Assembly: GCA_016743235.1 (NCBI GenBank)
Contig: VRZD01000052.1
Coordinates: forward strand, 1-37,220
Length of the DNA: 37,220 bases
Direction: 5' to 3'
Origin: Pantanalinema sp. GBBB05
GTDB lineage: Bacteria; Cyanobacteriota; Cyanobacteriia; Leptolyngbyales; Leptolyngbyaceae
This document shows, in pieces, positions 17,418-26,330 of the stretch (positions are counted from its first letter, which is position 1; each line of letters opens with the position of its first letter). Under the pieces are notes generated by a model. That model did no database searches. It was given only the letters and a program-made list of their open reading frames with translations, and was not told the origin of the DNA. Both the position numbers and the translations under genes were made by a program.

Positions 17418-17693
17418 ATGTCCAGAGATAACCTGTCGGCATTTTATCAAGTATTCAGAACCGATCTGACCCTGCAACAGCAACTCGAGGGCATTACCGA
17501 TCCATCGGAGTATGTGGACAAAGCGGTGAGCCTAGGAGCAAGTCGCGGGTTTGAGTTTACGCACGAGGAAGTCGAAGCCGCGATCGCCAATCCGAGTGAA
17601 TTTTTAGAGGAAAGTCTGGGCGAGGAACTCAACGATCTGGAATTACAAGTTGTGTCTGGTGGGAGCCCACGTAGCTGTAAAAATGACACATAA
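17418..17693 (+). CDS. Nif11-leader RiPP precursor 4
   Basis: The 91-residue precursor has the conserved Nif11 leader ending GEELNDLELQVVSGG and a nine-residue core, SPRSCKNDT, with one Cys, one Arg and one Lys. It lies exactly 422 bp after precursor 3 and 422 bp before precursor 5, the repeat period of the array. The 3' sequence (TAAGAGATAACC) is shared with precursors 3 and 6. RBS AAAGGA lies ahead of the ATG. Confidence 0.87.
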   Translation: MSRDNLSAFYQVFRTDLTLQQQLEGITDPSEYVDKAVSLGASRGFEFTHEEVEAAIANPSEFLEESLGEELNDLELQVVSGGSPRSCKNDT

Positions 17694-17752
17694 GAGATAA
17701 CCTAAATCAGCTTGACTTTGGTTACGTTACGGATCTTCGGTGAGGCACTGTT

Positions 17753-17797
17753 GACGAAGAACTCAGCGACCTAGAACTTCAAATTGTTTCGAGTGGT
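17753..17797 (+). pseudogene. Relic of a Nif11 leader tail, spacer 4
   Basis: This is the best preserved relic: DEELSDLELQIVSSG, one substitution away from a working Gly-Gly end (SSG instead of SGG). A TGA stop lies four codons upstream in frame, so it cannot be part of a translated leader. Confidence 0.78.
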
Positions 17798-17839
17798 ACT
17801 CCCCAAAAAATAGTAACTCTAGTTGAAGGATCACACCTT

Positions 17840-18142
17840 ATGTCTAAAGAGAATCTGTCAGCATTTTATCAAGCGTTCAGAACCGATCTAACCCTGCAAC
17901 AGCAACTTGAAGGAATTACCGATCCGTCGGAGTATGTGAACAAAGCGGTGAGCTTGGGGGCAAGTCACGGGTTTGAGTTTACGCACGAGGAAGTCGAAGC
18001 CGCGATCGCCAATCCCAGTGCTTTCCTAGAGGAAAGTCTGGGCGAAGAACTCAATGATCTGGAATTAGCAGTTGTGTCTGGTGGGGTGGTAGATTGCTTT
18101 TCAAATCCTACTGGCGTTGCTCAATTAGGGGATAAAAGCTGA
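17840..18142 (+). CDS. Nif11-leader RiPP precursor 5 (longest core)
   Basis: The 100-residue precursor has the standard leader (here GASHGFEFTHEEVEAAI) ending EELNDLELAVVSGG. The predicted 18-residue core is VVDCFSNPTGVAQLGDKS, about twice as long as the others, with one Cys and one Lys near the end. It is followed by the truncated radical SAM copy. Precursor 6 shares the His variant in GASHG, consistent with 5 and 6 arising from one recent duplication that also copied the radical SAM start. Confidence 0.87.
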   Translation: MSKENLSAFYQAFRTDLTLQQQLEGITDPSEYVNKAVSLGASHGFEFTHEEVEAAIANPSAFLEESLGEELNDLELAVVSGGVVDCFSNPTGVAQLGDKS

Positions 18143-18237
18143 CCCGTGAGGGTTTTCCAGATTTACGTTTTTCCTCATTCACATCCGAAATCATCAACGC
18201 CAATTCTTATGATAAAGATACTTGAGGGGAGCCATTC

Positions 18238-18480
18238 ATGCCCAATTCGATCTATTTGATTAATCCAGTCGATAATTTCCCGACCTACTACAGTGCAGAT
18301 GTTTTTGCTCGTTATGGTTATCCCTCAGCCGCCTATATCGCTAATTTGAGCATCACCACCGTCGCTGCTCTAGTCCCTGACGATTTTGAAATTACCCTGT
18401 GTGATGAGCAGATCTTGCCAGCGGATCTAGACACCCAAGCCGACATTGTAGGTATCACCAAGCAATCGTTGAAGGATTAG
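18238..18480 (+). pseudogene. Truncated copy of the B12-binding radical SAM gene
   Basis: The first about 75 codons are nearly identical to the intact gene at 18843 (MPNSIYLINPVDNFPTYYSA and onward to DIVGIT). After VGIT the homology ends abruptly and the frame stops after KQSLKD, whose DNA (GTTGAAGGATTAGATTC) is the upstream region of a precursor gene. The piece covers only part of the B12-binding lobe and none of the radical SAM core, so it cannot be an enzyme. It keeps a strong ribosome site (GAGGGGAG). It marks the junction of a tandem duplication. Confidence 0.9.
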
Positions 18481-18484
18481 ATTC

Positions 18485-18757
18485 ATGTCCAAAGAGAACC
18501 TGTCAGCTTTTTATCAAGCGTTCAGAACCGATCTGACCCTGCAACAGCAACTTGAAGGGATTACCGATCCGTCGGAGTATGTGAACAAAGCGGTGAGCTT
18601 GGGGGCAAGTCACGGGTTTGAGTTTACGCACGAGGAAGTCGAAGCCGCGATCGCCGATCCAAGTGTATTTCTAGAGGAAACTCTGGGCGAGGAACTCAAC
18701 GATCTGGAATTAGCAGTTGTAGCTGGTGGAGCCACAACGAGCTGCAAGAACACATAA
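18485..18757 (+). CDS. Nif11-leader RiPP precursor 6 (shortest core)
   Basis: The 90-residue precursor has the shared leader (GASHGFEFTHEEVEAAI, then EETLGEELNDLELAVVAGG) and the eight-residue core ATTSCKNT, with one Cys and one Lys. Only 4 bp separate it from the stop of the truncated radical SAM copy, and 85 bp separate it from the intact radical SAM gene, so it is the copy most tightly linked to the enzyme. The core resembles precursor 4 in the pattern Ser-Cys-Lys-Asn. Confidence 0.87.
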   Translation: MSKENLSAFYQAFRTDLTLQQQLEGITDPSEYVNKAVSLGASHGFEFTHEEVEAAIADPSVFLEETLGEELNDLELAVVAGGATTSCKNT

Positions 18758-18842
18758 GAGATAACCTAAATCAGCTTGACTTTGGCAATTTACGTGACGG
18801 AGCTTCGATGAGGCACTTCACTGATAGAAATGAGAGCAATTC

Positions 18843-20378
18843 ATGCCCAATTCGATCTATCTAATTAATCCGGTCGATAATTTCCCGACCTACTACAGTG
18901 CAGACGTTTTTGCTCGTTATGGTTATCCCTCAGCCGCCTACATCGCTAATTTGAGCATCACCACCGTCGCGGCCTTAGTGCCCGACGATTTTGAGATTAG
19001 CCTATGTGATGAGCAGATCTCGCCAGCCGATCTAGACACCACCGCCGCGATCGTGGGGATCACTGGCAAATGCACCCAGGTAGACCGGATGCTGGATTTA
19101 GCAAAAATCTATCGGGAGCGGGGCAAAATTGTAATGATTGGTGGCCCCCAAGCCTCTCTTTGCCCTGAGCAGTTCCGCCCCCACTGCGATATCCTCGTGT
19201 GTGGGGAATTAGAAGACATTGCCCAACAGGTGTTTGACGACCTGCGGGCTGGATCTTGGCAAGCTGAATATTCCGGTGGTAGAGCCGACATGACCCACTC
19301 CCCCATTCCCCGGTGGGATCTTTACCCCAATGAGCGCACCCTGACGGGAAGTGTGCAAACCTCACGCGGTTGCCCCTTTGAATGCGAATTTTGTGATGTG
19401 ATTCAATATGTGGGGCGTAAGCAGAGACACAAATCGATCGAGCAAGTCTTGGCTGAGCTAGAGACACTCTATCAATGCGGGTATCGAGTAATTTTTCTGG
19501 CTGATGATAACTTGACTGCCTCTCGACACCGGGCCAAGCAACTATTGGCTGCCATTCGAGACTGGAACAACCAACGAACCGATGGTCGCGTCGCCTTTAC
19601 CACTCAACTCTCGATCGACACCGCGAAGGATGATGAAATTCTCCAACTCCTGTCAGAAGCTGGTCCCTTTAACGTGTTTATTGGCATCGAAACCCCCAAT
19701 GAAGCAAGTTTACGGGAGACAAAAAAGCGACAAAACCTGAACATTGACCTGGTTCAGTCCGTGGAGCGTTTCTTCCAAAACGGTATTTGTGTGATTGGCA
19801 GTTTGACGGTGGGGTTTGATGCGGATGGACCAGATATCTTCGAGCAGCAATATCAGTTTGCCACAGCCTCCTCAATTCCCATATTCGGCATCGGGGCATT
19901 AGTTGCTCCGAGTGCGACTCCCCTGTTTGAGCGCCTGAAACGAGAGGGGCGCTTGGTGACTGATGCAAATAGTGGTGCAGACACCCAACCCTGGCATACC
20001 AACATTATCCCCCTACAAATGACCCGCGAAGAACTCCTCGCAGGGATTCGGAGTCTGGCAAATCGTCTCTATCATCCAGAGGCGTTTACCCAACGGATGC
20101 TTGCTTATATCGAGAAGCTCCAGGTGCCATCGTATCCAGATACGAGGAATCCTCAAACTCCAAACAGCTCATTGGCACAAGTTCATGCCAACAGTGCCAA
20201 AGTCATTTGGAACCTAGCCTTTTTAGGGGCAAAGGAGATGGATATGTTGTCTAGTATTGTTAAGGCAATGGCGAAAAAACCCGAAACCCGACCCAGCGTG
20301 ATGGGGATGCTGTTTCAGTACGCGCAAATCCGTTACATGTTCGATCGCGCAGGTTTTTGGGATTCAATCGTGAAATAG
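18843..20378 (+). CDS. B12-binding-domain radical SAM enzyme, RiPP tailoring
   Basis: The 511-residue protein has an N-terminal Rossmann-like B12-binding lobe (1-140; GKIVMIGGPQASL, DILVCGELED). The radical SAM core follows, with the 4Fe-4S motif CPFECEFC (Cx3Cx2C) near residue 178 and strands such as VIFLADDNLTASR. A C-terminal DUF4070-like region completes it. The B12-ligand motif DxHxxG is not evident, so cobalamin may bind base-off or not at all. It directly follows the six precursors and is 22 bp before a C39 ABC transporter, which makes peptide modification the likely role. Related enzymes do C-methylation or other radical chemistry on unactivated carbons. The precise reaction cannot be read from sequence. 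Confidence 0.88.
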   Translation: MPNSIYLINPVDNFPTYYSADVFARYGYPSAAYIANLSITTVAALVPDDFEISLCDEQISPADLDTTAAIVGITGKCTQVDRMLDLAKIYRERGKIVMIGGPQASLCPEQFRPHCDILVCGELEDIAQQVFDDLRAGSWQAEYSGGRADMTHSPIPRWDLYPNERTLTGSVQTSRGCPFECEFCDVIQYVGRKQRHKSIEQVLAELETLYQCGYRVIFLADDNLTASRHRAKQLLAAIRDWNNQRTDGRVAFTTQLSIDTAKDDEILQLLSEAGPFNVFIGIETPNEASLRETKKRQNLNIDLVQSVERFFQNGICVIGSLTVGFDADGPDIFEQQYQFATASSIPIFGIGALVAPSATPLFERLKREGRLVTDANSGADTQPWHTNIIPLQMTREELLAGIRSLANRLYHPEAFTQRMLAYIEKLQVPSYPDTRNPQTPNSSLAQVHANSAKVIWNLAFLGAKEMDMLSSIVKAMAKKPETRPSVMGMLFQYAQIRYMFDRAGFWDSIVK

Positions 20379-20400
20379 GTGATCACTTAATCTTGAATGA

Positions 20401-22551
20401 ATGCCCCAATATCAATGGATTCGTCAGCAAAGTGGTGCAGACTGTGCCGCCGCCAGCCTCGCGATCGTTGCCAAACACTACGGACGGACCTTCAAAATCA
20501 GTCGCCTGCGCGAAGTCATCGGGACAGCAAAAGGGGGCACTACCCTCCTGGGTTTGAAACAAGGCGCTGAAAGCTTGGGATTTCAGGCTAAAGTTCTCAA
20601 AATTAATCCCGAACACTTCGATCACTTCATTGAGAAATTCAGTCCACCCGCCATCATTTACTGGCAGGGCTATCACTTTGTGGTGCTTTACGGTCAGGAA
20701 AACGACCAGTACATCGTGTCCGACCCCGGCATCGGTATTCGTTACCTGTCTCGGAGCGAATTACTCGACGGCTGGCAAGGGGGCTTCACGTTACTCCTCA
20801 GCCCTCACCTCTTCTGGTTCCACGCCCAGCCCAATGATGCCGTAGATCCCTGGGGCAATGTGTTACAACGGCTTTATCCCCATCGTTGGATGGTCTTGAG
20901 TTTAATCCTCTTGGGAATCGGTTTGGGCGCATCGGTGTTGATCTTCCCGATCTTCTTGCAGCTCGTGATCGATCGGGTCATCCAACCTAACCCAACCCAG
21001 CCGTTATTTAGCCTGCTGATGATGTTTGCAGTATGGCAAACCCTGGGCAGCAGTCTGACTTGGGGGCAATTGTGGCTGGCTACCCGCTTCTCTCAAACCC
21101 TCCAAACTAGCCTGAAGCTTGATTTTACTGAGCAAATTTTGCAACTGCCTTTGACCTACCATGAAGCGCGCTATGACTCAGTGGTACGCGGGGTATTGCG
21201 AGATATCCAAGCCATTAGCCAGAGCCTCAACCAAATTGTGGTGACGTTGCCTCACCAAACCTTTAGTGGACTGGCTGTGATGGTGGTTTTAACCGTTTAT
21301 CACCCTGCGATCGCCCTAGCCAGCACAGGTGTTGCACTCTCCGTTGCCCTGATCACGATTAGACTACACCCTAAAGTTCGCCAAGCCAGTTATCGCAGTG
21401 CCATTACCACAGGCAGTAATCTATTTCTACTCTCGGAAGTTTTTAGAAATGCCCTGACTCTGAAAACCACCGCTGCGCCCCCCCACCTCAGCCCAGAAAT
21501 CCACGATCGCCTTTACCAAGAAACCCTTGCCAATCGCGACAATGCCCAGGTGATCAACTTGAACCAGACCCTCTCCCATTGGGTTTTGGGGATTGGTAGC
21601 TTAGTCTTGTTGGTCTTTGCGGCACTGCTCTACCAGCAGCAACGTCTCAGTTTAGGTCAGCTTGTAGCCGTGTATAGTTTGAACTTGATTCTATTAAGCG
21701 CCGTTCAAGCGGGGGTAAACTTTTGGCTCAATTTCACGCAAGTGCAAACCGCCGCGCAACTTTTAGATGAACTGTTCGATTGTATCCCTGAAAATCTTGA
21801 GGATGAGTGCAAACCCTGGATCAACATTAGTCCTCAAGCAGACATTTCCTGTCAAGGATTGCAGTATAGTTACCCCGGTCGCTTACCTCTATTGGCAGAC
21901 CTGTCACTTACCTTGCCTGGAGGCGGCGCGATCGCCCTGATCGGCTACTCTGGCTGTGGCAAAAGCACGTTGGCAAAGCTATTGACCCGCTTGTATCCAG
22001 TCGGTGCCGGAATTATCCAATTGGGCGATCGCCCCCTGGAAGACTTGCCATTAGATTGCCTCCGCCGCCAAGTGGTGCTAGTTCCCCAAGAAGCCGAATT
22101 CCTGACGCGATCCATTGCTGACAATCTCCGCCTTGCTCAACCCGACGCCACCCTCGATGATATCCAAACGGCTTGCAAAATTGCCGCCGCCCACGAGTTC
22201 ATTCAATCCTTTCCCGAACAATACGACACCATCCTAGGAACCTTCAGCGCCAACTTGTCTGGAGGGCAAAAACAACGGATTGCGATCGCCCGCGCCATCC
22301 TGATGAATCCACCCATCCTGATTTTGGATGAAGCCACTGCCAACCTCGACCCGCCCACCGAAGCAAACGTGATGGATCAGTTGCTAGCCCAGCGATCGGG
22401 TAAAACTACTCTCTTGATCAGTCATCGCCCCAATGTGATTGAGCGGGCTGAATGGGTTCTCTGGATTGATCAGGGAACCGCTAAATTTAACGGTAAGCTG
22501 ACGCACTTCCGTGAGCAATCGCTGGCACACTTAGAGTTTTTAAATCCTTAA
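20401..22551 (+). CDS. C39-peptidase ABC transporter (leader-cleaving exporter), copy 1
   Basis: The 716-residue protein starts with a C39 cysteine protease domain (1-130): catalytic Cys in QQSGADCAAASL, His in GYHFVVLYG, Asp in VSDPG. Six membrane helices follow (about 155-440), then an ATPase with GYSGCGKSTLAKLL, LSGGQKQRIAIARAI, LILDEATANLD and ISHRPN. Such exporters cut after the Gly-Gly of the leader and transport the core. It is the last gene of the plus-strand precursor/radical SAM unit. Its stop is 8 bp from the stop of the convergent second C39 transporter. Its domain sequence is quite different from copy 2, so the two may serve different substrates. Confidence 0.9.
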   Translation: MPQYQWIRQQSGADCAAASLAIVAKHYGRTFKISRLREVIGTAKGGTTLLGLKQGAESLGFQAKVLKINPEHFDHFIEKFSPPAIIYWQGYHFVVLYGQENDQYIVSDPGIGIRYLSRSELLDGWQGGFTLLLSPHLFWFHAQPNDAVDPWGNVLQRLYPHRWMVLSLILLGIGLGASVLIFPIFLQLVIDRVIQPNPTQPLFSLLMMFAVWQTLGSSLTWGQLWLATRFSQTLQTSLKLDFTEQILQLPLTYHEARYDSVVRGVLRDIQAISQSLNQIVVTLPHQTFSGLAVMVVLTVYHPAIALASTGVALSVALITIRLHPKVRQASYRSAITTGSNLFLLSEVFRNALTLKTTAAPPHLSPEIHDRLYQETLANRDNAQVINLNQTLSHWVLGIGSLVLLVFAALLYQQQRLSLGQLVAVYSLNLILLSAVQAGVNFWLNFTQVQTAAQLLDELFDCIPENLEDECKPWINISPQADISCQGLQYSYPGRLPLLADLSLTLPGGGAIALIGYSGCGKSTLAKLLTRLYPVGAGIIQLGDRPLEDLPLDCLRRQVVLVPQEAEFLTRSIADNLRLAQPDATLDDIQTACKIAAAHEFIQSFPEQYDTILGTFSANLSGGQKQRIAIARAILMNPPILILDEATANLDPPTEANVMDQLLAQRSGKTTLLISHRPNVIERAEWVLWIDQGTAKFNGKLTHFREQSLAHLEFLNP

Positions 22552-22559
22552 CGAATCGG

Positions 22560-24776
22560 CTAACTTTCTTCTTGAATTAATTGGGCATACTTGCCGCCTG
22601 CTTCCCACAACTGCTCATGGGTGCCCCGTTGAACCACCTTCCCTCGATCGAGGACAATAATCTCGTCACAATCTCGAATGGTGCTCAACCGATGCGCCAC
22701 GATCACACAGGTACAGCCTCGTCGGCGCAAATTACGATCGATGAGCCGCTCTGTTTCCGCATCTAGCGCACTGGTTGCCTCATCCATGACCAGAATGGAG
22801 GGATTATTGACAAGAGCACGCGCAATTTCTAACCGCTGGCGTTGCCCCCCACTTAAGTTTCCAGCTCCCTCACTCAATAGTCCCTGGAGTCCCCCTGGAA
22901 TCGCCCGAACGGCATCCCAAATCGTGGCATCTTGGCAAGCCTGAACCACTTGCCGATCCGGAACGGTATGATCCCATAACGTCAAATTATCTAAGACACT
23001 GCCTTCAAACAGTAAGATATCCTGCTCCACATAGGCTAAAGAGTGAGTCAGAATCGGTCTAGGAATCTGAGCGATCGGTAAACCATCAAAACAAATCTCT
23101 CCCTCCCAGGGCTGATAAAGACCCGCAATCAACCGACCAATCGTGGACTTACCAGAACCACTCTTCCCCACTAAAGCAACCCGTTGTCCTGGCTCGATCG
23201 TGCAGCTAAAATCCTGAATCAAAGGATCTCCTGTCCTCGAGTAACCAAAGGTGACTTGCTTCAGTTCTACCTGTCCTCGCAGCCGATGGCTGATGTTTTC
23301 GATAGTGCTAGATCCATTCGTTATCAGCCCTTCCAGCCCCACAGTCTGAGGTTGATAGGCTTCACTCAACTGCTCGTCGATTGGATTTTGAAGCACATCA
23401 TCAAGACGGGTTAGATCTCCCTCCAACTCTTGCAAGCGTCCCCAAAATTCCACCAGCTTAGTGATCGGTTCCTGAAAATTCTGGACTAACAGTTGAAAGG
23501 CAATCAACATCCCAATACTGATTTGTCCGCCAATCACCTGCATTCCCCCGACCACCAAGACAAACATGGTTGTTAGAGCCGTCAACAATGTGGGTAAAAC
23601 TGTCAAGGTTTGGTTAGTCACCTCCAAGCTCTGATGTGCATTGATTGCCTTCGTGTAATATCCCGCCCAGTGTGCAAAAAAGTCTGACTCTAGTGCAGAG
23701 GCTTTCAACGTTTCCATGCTTTGCAGGGCAGCAATGCCAACGCCTGTAACTTTTCCATGTTCCTGGGCAAGTCGTACATAAGCATCTTTGCGTTGTCGGG
23801 AGACCCATTGCAACGCCGCCATATTCAGCCCTGCAAACAAGACTACAAGGGCTGTCAGCACCCAATCATAGGCAAACATCACCACCGCATAAAACATCAC
23901 CATGACCACATTGATGGTGTTGGTGGCCAGCTCGCCAGAAAGGACATCCGCTACGCGATCGTTGAGTTTCAGACGGTTGCTCACCTCACCCGCAAAGCGT
24001 TGAGCATAAAACCTTGTAGGTAACCGCAAGATATGCCAAAGAAATTGACTAGACATCTTCAAAGACAATTGCACTTTGAGTCGCTTCAAATGCCCCAGTT
24101 GAACATAGGTCAAGAGTCCTTGAAGAATTAATGTGATCCCTGCTACTAAAAGCAGCGGTCGTAGCCAATTTTCCCGCTGCTCAATCAGAATGTTATCTAC
24201 AAAAACTTGACTGAATACGGGAACGACAATCCCCAAAAGTGCCAATAAAAACCCCGCTAACAGACAGTACATTAGGGTCATTGAAGACCCTCCCAACCGT
24301 TTGAGCAAGGCGAAAGTTAGACTCTGTTTGCGACCACTTGGCTGGAAATCCTTACCGGGTTCAAATAAAAGGGCTATGCCTGTGTAGGCGCGATCGAACT
24401 CATCCTCTGATACTTTCCGGGGACCAGTGGCAGGGTCATTTAAGTAGACTTGTCCATTGCCAAATCCTTCTACAACCAGAAAGTGATTAAAGTTCCAAAA
24501 CACAATGAAAGGGGGCTGAAGTTCCTTGAGTCCCTCAATCTTTTTCTTAAATCCCTTCCCTTCTAACCCATAGTGTCGTGCTGCCTTAAGAATATTGGGA
24601 GCATTGCTTCCATCCCGTGAGACCCCGCAGGTGACCCTCAGTTCTGGCAAGGGCACGATCCGCTTGTAATAGCCAAGAATAATCCCTAATGCTGCTGCAC
24701 CGCATTCAACCGCCTCCATCTGCAAGAGCGTTGGCGTTTTGACTCGACCCAATCTCAGTGCTTTAGTATTTGGCAT
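22560..24776 (-). CDS. NHLM-type C39-peptidase ABC transporter, copy 2
   Basis: The 738-residue protein begins with the NHLM-type C39 domain: Cys in LLQMEAVECGAAALG, His in NFNHFLVVEG, Asp in NDPATGPRKV. A six-helix membrane part (about 165-450) and an ATPase (GKSGSGKSTIGRLI, LSGGQRQRLEIARAL, ILVMDEATSALD, IVAHRLSTI) follow. It is the standard peptidase/ATPase subunit of NHLM bacteriocin export and lies 84 bp downstream of the HlyD gene on the same strand, so the two are one operon. It probably works with the 905-residue ABC protein encoded at the other end of the locus. Confidence 0.92.
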   Translation of the reverse strand: MPNTKALRLGRVKTPTLLQMEAVECGAAALGIILGYYKRIVPLPELRVTCGVSRDGSNAPNILKAARHYGLEGKGFKKKIEGLKELQPPFIVFWNFNHFLVVEGFGNGQVYLNDPATGPRKVSEDEFDRAYTGIALLFEPGKDFQPSGRKQSLTFALLKRLGGSSMTLMYCLLAGFLLALLGIVVPVFSQVFVDNILIEQRENWLRPLLLVAGITLILQGLLTYVQLGHLKRLKVQLSLKMSSQFLWHILRLPTRFYAQRFAGEVSNRLKLNDRVADVLSGELATNTINVVMVMFYAVVMFAYDWVLTALVVLFAGLNMAALQWVSRQRKDAYVRLAQEHGKVTGVGIAALQSMETLKASALESDFFAHWAGYYTKAINAHQSLEVTNQTLTVLPTLLTALTTMFVLVVGGMQVIGGQISIGMLIAFQLLVQNFQEPITKLVEFWGRLQELEGDLTRLDDVLQNPIDEQLSEAYQPQTVGLEGLITNGSSTIENISHRLRGQVELKQVTFGYSRTGDPLIQDFSCTIEPGQRVALVGKSGSGKSTIGRLIAGLYQPWEGEICFDGLPIAQIPRPILTHSLAYVEQDILLFEGSVLDNLTLWDHTVPDRQVVQACQDATIWDAVRAIPGGLQGLLSEGAGNLSGGQRQRLEIARALVNNPSILVMDEATSALDAETERLIDRNLRRRGCTCVIVAHRLSTIRDCDEIIVLDRGKVVQRGTHEQLWEAGGKYAQLIQEES

Positions 24777-24860
24777 AGAACAATTTGACGTGTAACCCTT
24801 CCAATTATTTGGATCAACTCAAAAAACCAACTCTGTCGGATTGATGGCATCTGGATAGCA

Positions 24861-26330
24861 TTAATAAATCCCTGTCCAGTCCCGCAGAATTGGTAAAACG
24901 AAGGCGATCGGGGCTTGTTCCTCCACGGTTATGCGACTGGTTACAGTCGTGTTTGACGTTATTTGGAGTGATGGTCCTTGGGACGAAGACCATTGCCAGC
25001 CACTGACGGTCGTATCACTCCGCTGTAGCTCACTCACAACTTCAATCATTCCTACAGTTCCCGCACCAGAAAGCTGCTCAGTTGTCGGTTGAGGAGTCAA
25101 TAGACTCGCAGCGACCTCAGGATTTCCCACCAGCAATGTGACTCCTTCTTTTGTAATCGGAAACGCCGACACCTGCTTCACTTTGCCAACAATACCCCCA
25201 AACCGTTGTCGCTTCACCGTATCTGGGGTAACTTGAATTGACATTCCCGGCTGTACCAATTTCCCATCCTTAACCGCAAAATAACTGACCCCAATCAGGG
25301 GTGCTTCCCTTCCCTCAACTTGCATTGTTCCGAGTTGGGAGCCAGGATGCAAGACTTGACCAATACTGAGGGTTGTTTCTACAATGCAGCCGTTGGTCGG
25401 ACTCCGGACAGTACTATTGTCCACGATCTGTTGCTTGAGACGGTCAATCTCTCGGCTAATCTCCTGAACCTGTTGATCTTGTTGATTCACCCGGTTAAGC
25501 TCTTCCTGGTCAAGCCGTTTCTGGCGAGTTGCCAATTCTTGAAGTTGCTGTTCTAAGGTCCCAATATTCGCCAGGGTATCTCGATAATTCTGTTGAGCTT
25601 TAGTTTCCTCAACTTTTAATTGGGTCAGTTGGGCTGTAAGAGTAGCAATACTTTCCTGAGCAGCATAATAATTTCTTTCAGCGTCGAGCAGAGATTGGGT
25701 CTGAACCCCACCCTCTTCATGCAAAGCTTTTATCCTAGCCAAGTTTTGCTTGAGTAATGGTGCAATTTTTTGGGCGTTTACAAGTTGTTCTTGCAAACTC
25801 GTTTGCTTATCACGAATGGCGTTAATCTCCTCTTGCTGCAATTTTGGGGCTAGTGCATTCGCGTCTTGCAACTGCTGGCTCAAATTCTGCCGTGACTTTA
25901 GGAGGTTTTCTGTTTCCAAGGTTAGGCGCTGCTGAGATAGTTCATTGGCTGCTTGACGTTGCTCTTTTAGGTTTAGCAGCTTTTCCTGTGATAACTGTAG
26001 TTGTTGTTTTAGATCTGAAGGGTTGACTGTGGCTAAGATAGCATCCTGCTTAACGCATTCCCCTACTTGCACCTTCCAAGAGACGAGTTGTCCTGAAATT
26101 GGGGATTGCAAGGGTAGAAGATGCTTGGGACGGATTAAAATCCCTTTGCCTTCGACTGTAACCGGAATGCGTCCCAAAAAACTCCATACAAATGCCCCTA
26201 CAATCAAGCCACTCAGGGTGAGCAGAAATAACCAGCTCATACTTCCGGTGACTTGCGGCAATTGATCAAGCTGTTCAGGTGTGGAAAGGCGCTCAAGTGC
26301 TTCCTTGCGGAAAATACCTCGGTTGAACAT
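24861..26330 (-). CDS. HlyD-family adaptor of NHLM-type peptide export
   Basis: The 489-residue protein has a short cytoplasmic start (FRKEALERLSTPEQLDQL, typical for NHLM secretion proteins) and one membrane anchor (about residues 30-52). A biotinyl-lipoyl half-motif (LQSPISGQLVSWKVQVGECV), a long coiled coil (about 105-300, rich in Gln, Leu and Glu) and the closing lipoyl half with a beta-barrel (VRSPTNGCIVE, LHPGSQLGTM) complete it. Such adaptors link the inner-membrane ABC exporter to the cell envelope. As first gene of the minus-strand export operon it has its own upstream region at 26331-26450. Confidence 0.9.
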   Translation of the reverse strand: MFNRGIFRKEALERLSTPEQLDQLPQVTGSMSWLFLLTLSGLIVGAFVWSFLGRIPVTVEGKGILIRPKHLLPLQSPISGQLVSWKVQVGECVKQDAILATVNPSDLKQQLQLSQEKLLNLKEQRQAANELSQQRLTLETENLLKSRQNLSQQLQDANALAPKLQQEEINAIRDKQTSLQEQLVNAQKIAPLLKQNLARIKALHEEGGVQTQSLLDAERNYYAAQESIATLTAQLTQLKVEETKAQQNYRDTLANIGTLEQQLQELATRQKRLDQEELNRVNQQDQQVQEISREIDRLKQQIVDNSTVRSPTNGCIVETTLSIGQVLHPGSQLGTMQVEGREAPLIGVSYFAVKDGKLVQPGMSIQVTPDTVKRQRFGGIVGKVKQVSAFPITKEGVTLLVGNPEVAASLLTPQPTTEQLSGAGTVGMIEVVSELQRSDTTVSGWQWSSSQGPSLQITSNTTVTSRITVEEQAPIAFVLPILRDWTGIY

